A stretch of DNA of 22,500 nt from Prorocentrum cordatum. Its lineage: Eukaryota > Sar > Dinophyceae > Prorocentrales > Prorocentraceae. Location: positions 142,929-165,428 of the forward strand of contig CAUYUJ010018899.1 in the NCBI GenBank assembly GCA_963575745.1. The letters run 5' to 3'. Shown in pieces: positions 16,961-22,500 of the stretch. The translations under genes and the position numbers were made by a program. The notes beneath the pieces were generated by a model. That model was not told the origin of the DNA, did no database searches, and saw nothing but the letters and a program-made list of their open reading frames with translations. How positions within the stretch are numbered: the stretch's first letter is position 1; the number at the start of each line of letters is the position of its first letter.

Positions 16961-17371
16961 ATGCCCATGAGCTCCCCCCCCAGAGGATCCCAAGAGGCCC
17001 CAAACCTTCCAGAATGGCCCCAAGAGATCCCGATGAGCGCCGACAGAGCTGCAAGCTTCTCCCGCAGGCCCAAGAGGGAGGAGCCCCAAGATGAAACCCA
17101 GCGCTATGACCCCACGACCGCGGACGAGCTCATGAAGAGCCTCCCTCCGAGAGGGACCGAAGTGGCCGAAATTGTTCGAACCCGTTTATTCTTTCTCGCG
17201 AAATTCGACCATGGAAATTCGGTCTGGCTTCACCAGAGGCTTTCCACAGGGCCTCCGACCCCCCACCCACCCCCACGGCTGGCGTGGCTGCCCCAGATGC
17301 CCCCGACGGGTCTCAAACACAGCCTCCCCGAGGGCCTTGGATCAAACTGCGCGCGCCTGCGAGTAGCTTGA
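16961..17371 (+). CDS. Weak candidate coding frame, unknown product
   Basis: From the ATG at 16961 the frame runs 136 codons to a TGA. The first third is Pro/Arg-rich and overlaps CCAAGAGGCCCC-type repeat. The middle (about 17095-17260) has an ordinary, mixed composition: it reads ETQRYDPTTADELMKSLPPR and then EVAEIVRTRLFFLAKFDHGN. The last part is Pro-rich. There is an acceptor-like pyrimidine run ending in CCCGCAG at about 17067, so the middle could be an exon. No domain is recognised, no strong donor follows, and a chance frame is the simpler reading. Confidence 0.15.
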   Translation: MPMSSPPRGSQEAPNLPEWPQEIPMSADRAASFSRRPKREEPQDETQRYDPTTADELMKSLPPRGTEVAEIVRTRLFFLAKFDHGNSVWLHQRLSTGPPTPHPPPRLAWLPQMPPTGLKHSLPEGLGSNCARLRVA

Positions 17372-17520
17372 CCTTGGGCGTTATTTGAGGGCCATCGCGG
17401 GACCTCTTGTGGCTCTTGTGAACACCATCCTTGGCGTCGTCTGTCCCCCCGCGCACTGCGATTTCAGTCCTCATGCTGCCTCTAGCCGTCGGTCCACGTC
17501 GCAGGGAAGCACGATAACCA
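17372..17520. other. Unassigned stretch
   Basis: No gene or repeat recognised. Confidence 0.3.
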
Positions 17521-17524
17521 TCAA

Positions 17525-17725
17525 GAATGCACGGCGGCGTTGAGAAGGAGGGGGAGGCGGAGGAGAGGAAGGAGGGAGACGAACACAACTCATCGCAGCA
17601 GGGGTTCTCTCGGAACCTATACGAAAGCTCCGTGGGCGAGGAGTCGCAACAGACACCGAGGAGGAAAATGGCACACAACATAAGGGAGGGGAGGAAGGAA
17701 CAACAAGGAACGGCGTGGTGGGGGC
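17525..17725 (+). repeat. Purine-rich stretch
   Basis: GGAGG/GGAAGG-rich DNA, best at 17543-17580 and 17682-17712, with mixed sequence between. A minus-strand frame (17313-17681) begins with a short hydrophobic Cys/Leu stretch but is Ser/Pro-rich afterwards and is not called. Confidence 0.5.
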
Positions 17726-17811
17726 ACGAGTTGGAGTAGGAATGTCATGAGGGCACGGCAAGTGCCTTCGACTAGGACCTAAGCACGCGAACCACACGCG
17801 CGTGGGTTCTA

Positions 17812-17920
17812 GCACACATACGCAGATACGTACATGTATGAATACCTATATACATATATATATGTATATATAAACATGAAACTATGTGTATAAATGTATA
17901 CAAATATACATACAAGGCTG
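17812..17920. repeat. TATA/CATA-type AT-rich microsatellite
   Basis: ACATATATATATGTATATAT and related words; a degenerate mixture of TA, CATA and AAATG. Confidence 0.85.
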
Positions 17921-18212
17921 TATTGGTGCTTCGCGCCATGCACCTTGCTCCTTGAAGCTTTGGAGCGGTTGGCCTGTCGCGCCTTATCTTTTCCCTTGGG
18001 GGCGTGCTCGCTGGCTCGTATCACGGAGAAGCGGGGGAAGGGGAGAAGGGGGCAGTCAATTTGGGACGGGCACAGACTGAGTCGGAGACCACGGGGGCAC
18101 GGAATGGCGTAAATGGAAATTGCTGAAGTCCTGGGTGCGCAACAGAATTTCCAGAACAGTAGTTGCGAACCTGGGGTTGTGGGCAAACTGCGGCTTTCCG
18201 TAATAAAATACA
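17921..18212. other. Unassigned stretch
   Basis: Mixed composition, with a short purine run at about 18028-18052. No gene or RNA recognised. Confidence 0.3.
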
Positions 18213-19192
18213 AGAGTGAGGGTGTTGATTTGGCTCGTGTTGGGGCCTCCCCTGACCTTCAGGGCGCCGCCCATGGGCAGTTTGGGGGCCGTCCAGGACC
18301 CTCGTGGGGCCGCTTTGGGGATTCAGGAAGCGCGTCCGGGTTTAGTTGGAGAGCTGTTCGGAGCTTTGACAATGTTTTCGAACGCCCGACAGGCCGAAGG
18401 AACGAATGGTAGTAAACCTTACAACATCATTGAAATATCAGTGCTTTTCGGGTTCGAGCGCGTCTTGGAGGTACCTGTCGGGTCGCCTCAGGGCATCCGA
18501 CGAAGGCCAAGGCCAAGTTGATGCCATTTTGGACCGTCTTGGGCGTGTCTTAGGCCTTCCGCCGGCCGCCTTGGGGTCAGTTTGGGGCGGTTATGGGGCC
18601 GCTTGTGGGCAGTTTGGGAGCCGTCTGGGCCCCGTACGGCTTTTCTGGAGTCGGGAAAGGTTTTCGGTGCCTCGCTTGCGTTCTCGGACGCCTGGCAAGC
18701 CGAATAAGGATATAGTCGAAAAGCATACAAAAACCATTGAGAAATGTAGATTTTCAGGGTTTCGAGCGCCTCTTGGAGGTGACATTCGAAGCGCCTTCGA
18801 GCATCCAGTAAGGGCCTCGACCGCATGATGCCATCTTGGACCGTTTGTGGCGTTTCTAAGGCTTTGCGCCAGCCGTCGTGGGGTCAGTTTTGGACAGTCA
18901 TGGGGACTTTTGTGGGCAGTTCGGGGACCGCTTCGGGCGCTCATGGGGCTCATTTGGGCCGTCTAGCAGCGATTGCCAGTGCGTTTCCATCGTTCTCGGA
19001 CGCGTGGAAGGCCGAATTAGCGATTACCCGCAACCAATGAAACATTGATGCTTCTGGGGTTCGAACGCCTCTTTGGGGTGACATTGGGGTGATATTCGGG
19101 CATCCAGCAGGGGTCAAGGCTAGCTGGATGCCATCCTGGACCGCATTGGGTGTCTCTTGGGCCGTTCGCCGATCGATTTGGGACTACCACCC
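18213..19192 (+). repeat. ~305-bp tandem repeat, a little over three copies
   Basis: GATGCCAT(T/C/C)(T)TGGACCG starts at 18520, 18827 and 19127 (intervals 307 and 300), and an older first unit begins near 18213. Each unit has a TTGGGGTCAGTTTGGG/GGGGCCG-rich half, a TTCTCGGACGCNTGGNAGG-like word, then GCCGAA and an AT-richer 55-65 base island, then GTTTCGAGCGCCTCTTGG-like and GGGCATCCAG words. Frames differ between units, so it is not coding. A diverged relative lies at 21410-22020. Confidence 0.8.
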
Positions 19193-19199
19193 GCCTGCG

Positions 19200-19290
19200 T
19201 GCACGCCTTGGCAAGGATTTCCAGCCCCCCCCCCCCGTGCCACGGATCAGGGGGGTCCCGTTTCGGGGGGGGGGTCGCACCCCCCCGGAT
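19200..19290. repeat. C-run/G-run segment
   Basis: A run of 13 C near 19227-19239, followed by G runs near 19250-19255 and 19264-19273 and another C run near 19279. The C and G runs can pair or form quadruplex-type structures. No gene. Confidence 0.6.
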
Positions 19291-19297
19291 TATAAAA

Positions 19298-19545
19298 AGA
19301 ATGAGAATGTGCGTGTGGTTGTATGTAATCAGATATACATACATACGTAAGGGTACATTCACAGAGAGAAGAGCGAGGGTAAGAGAGATAATGGTAGATG
19401 CCAAGAAAACCTGCATGCATATCATTACATCTAGGTATCAACATACATGTACCAAAGCAAACAAGACAATACATACATATGTATATGTACATATATATGT
19501 ATATATATACACGTGTATATCTATATATATATATATCTAGAGAGA
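19298..19545. repeat. CATA/TATA-type microsatellite-rich stretch
   Basis: CATACATA, TATGTACATATATATGTA and TATATATATATA words with non-repeat DNA at about 19350-19430. Confidence 0.75.
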
Positions 19546-19720
19546 GAGAGCGCGAGCAAAAACAAAATACATAGTAACTGAGTGCGACAGGCAGAAAGAG
19601 AGAGAGAGAGAGAGGCGGGCAGATAGAGACAGAGACAGAGACAGACAGACAGGCAAAAAGGCAGACAGACAGACTGACATATTGACAGAGGTGGAGGAGA
19701 GAAAGAGAGAGAGAGAGTAC
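19539..19720. repeat. GA and ACAG microsatellites
   Basis: GA runs at about 19539-19552, 19597-19613 and 19697-19716, and ACAG/AGAC repeats at about 19622-19675. Confidence 0.85.
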
Positions 19721-19741
19721 TACACTAAATGGAGGCGACTA

Positions 19742-19839
19742 GTTTCCTTCTACTCTCCTCGTCCAAGTCTTTCGCCTGCTCCTCCTCCAAGCCCTCCTCC
19801 CCCTCCTCCTCCTCCTCCTCCTCCTCCTCCTCCTCCTCC

Positions 19840-19891
<52 letters not shown>

Positions 19892-20076
19892 CATCCTCAT
19901 CCTCATCCTCATCCTCATCCTACTCCTCCTCCTCCCCTTTTCCAGGTGACCAAAACACCTCCCAGTCCTCCTCCTCCTCCTCCTCCTCCTCCTCCTCCTC
20001 CTCCTCCTCCTCCTCCTCCTCCTCCTCCTCCTCCTCCTCCTCTGTTTCTCCTCCTCCTCCATCTCCTCTTCCTCGA
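19742..20076 (+). repeat. CTC and CAT trinucleotide repeats
   Basis: A pure CTC run at about 19801-19840, pure ATC/CAT at about 19840-19888, a CTCATC hexamer run at about 19888-19920, a short break, then a CTC run at about 19967-20042. Frames read poly-S, poly-P, poly-H, poly-E, poly-M or poly-R and are not genes. Confidence 0.95.
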
Positions 20077-20100
20077 GAATGAGTAGACGCGAGAGACACA

Positions 20101-20143
20101 CCGAGAGAGAGAGAGAGAGAAAAAAAAAAAAAAAAAAAAAAAC
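20101..20143 (+). repeat. GA run followed by poly-A
   Basis: A GAGA run is followed by about 23 A at 20120-20142. A poly-A tract like this could be the 3-prime tail of a retrocopy, but no retrotransposon body is visible just upstream (it is CTC microsatellite). Confidence 0.8.
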
Positions 20144-20315
20144 GTGCCCGAGGTGGAGCCCGCCACGCCGCGAAAGCCCCACAGGGCTGCGTGGCCCCTC
20201 GCCGCTCTCGCCGGCGCGGGCGCGGCCCCAGCGCTGCCGCGCGCTGCTGCTCCACAGGGGGGGGGAGGGCGGGGGGCGAGCAGGTCGAGCCGACTGCCTG
20301 CCGAGGGGGGGGCGG
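20144..20315. other. GC-rich unassigned stretch
   Basis: High G+C with G runs near 20258-20278 and 20303-20310. Several frames open; no recognised feature. Confidence 0.35.
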
Positions 20316-20415
20316 ACGAGCATCAGAGAGAGCATCAGAGAGAGCATCAGAGGCGACGGGGGGGGGAACAGGGGACGGGTGGGGACGAGCATCAGAGAGA
20401 GCATTCGCGCCCGTG
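20316..20415 (+). repeat. GAGCATCAGAGA minisatellite with G-quadruplex-type run
   Basis: GAGCATCAGAGA or a close form occurs three times in a row at about 20318-20352 and again at about 20388-20400, with GGACGAGCATCAGAGAGAGC framing both sets. Between them, G runs at 20358-20366, 20371-20374, 20377-20379 and 20381-20384 fit the four-run quadruplex rule. Confidence 0.75.
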
Positions 20416-20564
20416 GGGCGCGTACGTGTTCCTGCTTCGTCAACGCGTTCGCCCGGGCAGCGAAGTACGTCCAAGGGGATGGGGGCCCTTGCATGTGAGT
20501 CATCTTGGAGGTTCATCTTTTTGTCTTCTAGTGTGCATGCACGCTTTGAGGACTCATGCCGACT
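20416..20564. other. Unassigned stretch
   Basis: No gene or repeat recognised. Confidence 0.3.
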
Positions 20565-20569
20565 GCGCC

Positions 20570-20690
20570 TGAGGAGGAGGAGGAGGAGGAGGAGGAGGAG
20601 GTAGGAGGGGGGAGGGCGAGAAGGTGGAGGGAGAGGAATTGGAGGAGTTGGGGGGAGGGGGAAGGGTGAGAATGAGGAGGAGGAGGAGGT
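20570..20690 (+). repeat. Polypurine tract (GGA-rich)
   Basis: A pure GGA run at about 20572-20602, then GGGAGGG/GGAGTTGG words and another GGA run at about 20674-20688. Confidence 0.85.
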
Positions 20691-20760
20691 CCAGAACAAA
20701 CCCATGATTCATCAGCGATGCTGCAATAGATCCTCCCGTTCCAAGTCCCCTTCTTCTTCT
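20688..20760 (+). repeat. Linker segment duplicated at 1219-1290
   Basis: See the left copy for the alignment. A purine tract on the left and a CCCCTTCTTCTTCTTC run on the right repeat the arrangement found near 1.2 kb. Confidence 0.6.
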
Positions 20761-20799
20761 TCACTGCAAGAAGCGTCCCCCAGAAAGAGAAGCACCCGA

Positions 20800-21080
20800 T
20801 GGGCTTGCCGTTCAGGCGACAGCCTCGCTTTGACAGGGAGGCGCCATGCATCGCTTCGGCGCAGGAGCAGGAATGCGACAAGGCAGGAGCATGTAGCTCA
20901 ACGAAGTGTCCAACGATATTCCCGTTTGGGCGATGACCGTCCCCAACCCGTGCAGCCGTTGCACAAGCTTGCACGCATGGCCATGAACTTCGAGGTACTA
21001 CCAAGCGAAAGGCCCACTTTGGAAAGGGCCCACTCTCCATGCGAGCAGTTGCAACAGACCGTGGAGATCATTATATTGCG
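20800..21080 (+). repeat. Diverged R80 units
   Basis: CAGGCGACAGCCTCGCTTTGACAGG near 20814 aligns with AAGGCGAGATCCTCATTTTGACAGC near 177. ACCCGTGCAGCCGTTGCACA near 20947 and GCGAAAGGCCCACTTTGGAA near 21004, followed by CTCCATGCGAGCAGTTGCAA near 21031, align with later parts of the R80 unit. Orientation is the same as at both window edges. Too diverged to set exact unit borders. Confidence 0.5.
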
Positions 21081-21083
21081 AAA

Positions 21084-21113
21084 GCCTTACGGCCGGCGCC
21101 GCCGACCTTGAAG
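21084..21113 (+). repeat. 30-bp junction motif shared with 13458-13487
   Basis: Matches at 26 of 30 positions by eye; lies between the diverged R80 units and a purine tract. Confidence 0.65.
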
Positions 21114-21159
21114 GGGGGACGACGACGAAGACAGCGACGATGAATTGATTCAAAAATCT

Positions 21160-21262
21160 AAGGAACGAGAGGGATGAGGAGGAGGGGGACGGAGGAGGTG
21201 AAGGGGAAGGGGAAAAGGATGGAGGAGGGAAGATAATTAGGAGGAGGAAGGATGACGAGCTG
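21160..21262 (+). repeat. Purine-rich tract
   Basis: GGA/GGGGA/GGAAGG-rich on the plus strand, with few pyrimidines. Confidence 0.7.
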
Positions 21263-21409
21263 GATTGTGGAGGAGTTGCCATGGATTCGCCATTTACCAG
21301 GATTGGGGTGGTGTGTCGCCACCAAAACAAAACGGCAGCGCGGCAACCACTTTACTGTGTACACGCCGTCGGGCTGCCGACGACGACGACGCTGACGTGG
21401 GTCAGAGTC
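21263..21409. other. Unassigned stretch
   Basis: Mixed sequence including a short CGACGACGACG run near 21380. No gene recognised. Confidence 0.3.
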
Positions 21410-22020
21410 CTCAGGGATGCTTCTTGGGGTCTGGTCGAAACGCTTTGGGGGCCTCGGGTGACAATGTAGGGGTCTCTTGGGAGCCTCTTGGGGGCCTGTT
21501 GGGGCTTCTGGGGGCCTCTCGGGAGCATCTTGGAGTCTATACGGGGTTTCTTGGGGGCCTTTTGGGATCCTCATGGTTTCGCCTGGGAGCATTCGGGGCG
21601 GAGGGTTCGAAGTGTCCGTTTGGGTCCGTCGTTTCGGCACCGTTTTCGAGCCGTCTCGGTGGCTTCTAGGGCCTTTTTGGAAGCGTATTGGGCCGTTTTG
21701 GGACTCCGTTGGGCCGTTTTGGGTCATTCGTGGAACCTTATGGGGCTGTCTGGGGGCGATACGGGAGGCCGCTTCGACCGTCTTGGAGCGTCGGGAAGCA
21801 GAAGAGGCTAGAACGCCGAAATCATCAAAAATCCGATGGGCAATTTACGATTTTTGTTTTCACGGCGCTCTTGGGACTGCTCTTGGCGGCCTCCTCGAGC
21901 GTCTTGCAGGATTCTTGGCCCGTCTGGAGGCCGTCCAGGCGTCTTGGACAGATCGTTCGGCGATTCAGGGCCCGCGCGGACTGTCTTTAGGAGCTTTTGG
22001 GCCACTCTTGGCACGTGTGT
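21410..22020 (+). repeat. GGGGCCTCTTGG-type repeat, diverged relative of the 305-bp repeat
   Basis: Words such as TCTTGGGGGCCTTTTGGG and TTGGGCCGTTTTGGG are dense. At 21815-21870 a GCCGAA, an AT-richer island and then CGGCGCTCTTGG occur in the same order as in the 305-bp units at 18.2-19.2 kb. The island holds a hairpin, CAAAAATC at 21826-21833 with GATTTTTG at 21849-21856. Long frames on both strands come from lack of stops in this repeat and have no recognised domain. Confidence 0.55.
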
Positions 22021-22155
22021 TGCGGCTCTTCTGCGGCCCGGGGGCCCCCGGAGGGGAAGCGCACCTGACCTGGGACGCCCCCCGGCCGGGACCTGGGTCC
22101 AGACCCAGGACCCCCCCCCCATCCCAGCGGGGGAGGGATCAAAGTGAAGGGGCTC
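22021..22155. repeat. GC-rich module end with 18-bp palindrome and C run
   Basis: CCTGGGTCCAGACCCAGG at 22092-22109 is an eight-base inverted repeat around CA. It is followed by a C run and by GGGAGGGATCAAAGTGAAGG (22131), like the GGGAAGGGATCCAAAGGAAG block at 14204. Confidence 0.6.
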
Positions 22156-22378
22156 CCTTTCGAATGTATGACGACGTTGCTCAATTTCGATGTGGCTGAC
22201 GCGCTGAAGGAGGAGAGCCCAGGAAAGGAGAGAGGAGCGGCGACCGGCACAGGGAAAGGAAAGCACAGGGAAAGAGGACGATAGAGACGACGACAGAATG
22301 ACAACAACGACGACGACTCGAACGGAAAAGCCCCTCGCGCACGCCGACAGGGTCGGCGGATTTGTTGTTATGATATTT
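22156..22378. repeat. Purine-rich stretch and copy of the GCCGACAGGGTCGGC motif
   Basis: A GGAAAGGAGAGAGG/AGGGAAAG-rich stretch at about 22207-22290, CGACGACGACTCG near 22307, and the palindromic motif at 22343-22357 identical to that at 14382-14396. No gene recognised. Confidence 0.6.
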
Positions 22379-22500
22379 GACGTTTGAAAACGCACCGTCC
22401 CCCATCCGAGTAAGTGCTGCCAGGCTTTATAAAACGAAGTTGCGCGACGCTTCGGCGATAGCCCCACTTTGAAAATGAGCTGACCTTCATCCCTGTAACA
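22379..22500 (+). repeat. R80 array, start of copy set at the right edge
   Basis: GTTTGAAAACGCACCGTCCC, then CCATCCGAGTAAGTGCTGCC, aligns with the unit at about 513-550. A second unit follows with GCGCGACGCTTCGGCGATAG and CCCCACTTTGAAAATG. It has the same orientation as the array at the left edge and is cut by the window end. Confidence 0.75.

Noticed and set aside
18448-19072. GGGTTCGAG and GGGTTCGAACGCC words as a tRNA T-arm
   Set aside because: They are part of the 305-bp repeat; no acceptor stem, D-arm or anticodon arm can be placed around them.
20120-20142. Poly-A run as the tail of a retrotransposon or processed gene copy
   Set aside because: It directly follows GA and CTC microsatellites; no element body or target duplication is visible.

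Overview
This window looks like non-coding, repeat-dominated nuclear DNA of a eukaryote. I find no bacterial operon structure, no recognisable conserved protein domain, no rRNA or tRNA, and no CRISPR array. Almost every long open frame can be explained by DNA whose period is a multiple of three (CTC, CAT, CGT, GGA runs and a 12-base satellite) or by high G+C without stops. Two weak exon-like signals remain: one with good acceptor and donor sites near 3.2-3.4 kb, and a 136-codon open frame near 17.0-17.4 kb. The mixture of CATA/GTAT microsatellites, GGGGCC-TCTTGG-type repeats, dense purine tracts and scarce genes reminds me of large dinoflagellate-like protist genomes. That is an impression from composition only, with no diagnostic gene, and another large-genome alga or protist remains possible.

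Layout. 0-0.6 kb: a tandem array of a degenerate ~80-bp repeat (family R80). 0.6-3.6 kb: purine/pyrimidine tracts, short unassigned stretches and the exon-like segment. 3.6-5.9 kb: very GC-rich DNA with three ~190-bp elements that have terminal inverted repeats and internal hairpins (two of them in inverted orientation), then a separate nested foldback at 5.28-5.43 kb. 6.1-6.4 kb: a G-rich purine tract. 6.65-7.5 kb: R80 again, reversed. 8.25-9.13 kb: a CATA/CATG/CA microsatellite field. 9.5-10.0 kb: a 293-bp tandem duplication. 10.0-10.5 kb: degenerate CGT repeats. 10.6-13.45 kb and 14.4-15.1 kb: a 12-bp AGATCTTC-type satellite with a higher-order period near 237 bp, interrupted by a 0.95-kb composite module.

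15.3-16.1 kb: microsatellites set in a CCAAGAGGCCCC-type repeat. 16.2-16.5 kb: a GCCGC-rich minisatellite. 16.63-16.79 kb: a 158-bp foldback element bounded by CTGCAG. 18.2-19.2 kb: ~305-bp tandem repeats, with a divergent relative at 21.4-22.0 kb. 19.3-20.15 kb: microsatellites. 20.2-22.5 kb: a set of modules already seen near 1.2 kb, 13.5 kb and 14.4 kb, ending in R80 in the same orientation as at the window start.

No pathway can be described. What is worth attention is the structure: a small set of repeat modules recurs in several orders and orientations, and two families have conserved foldback potential. In the ~190-bp elements the hairpin stems differ between copies by paired changes that keep the pairing.
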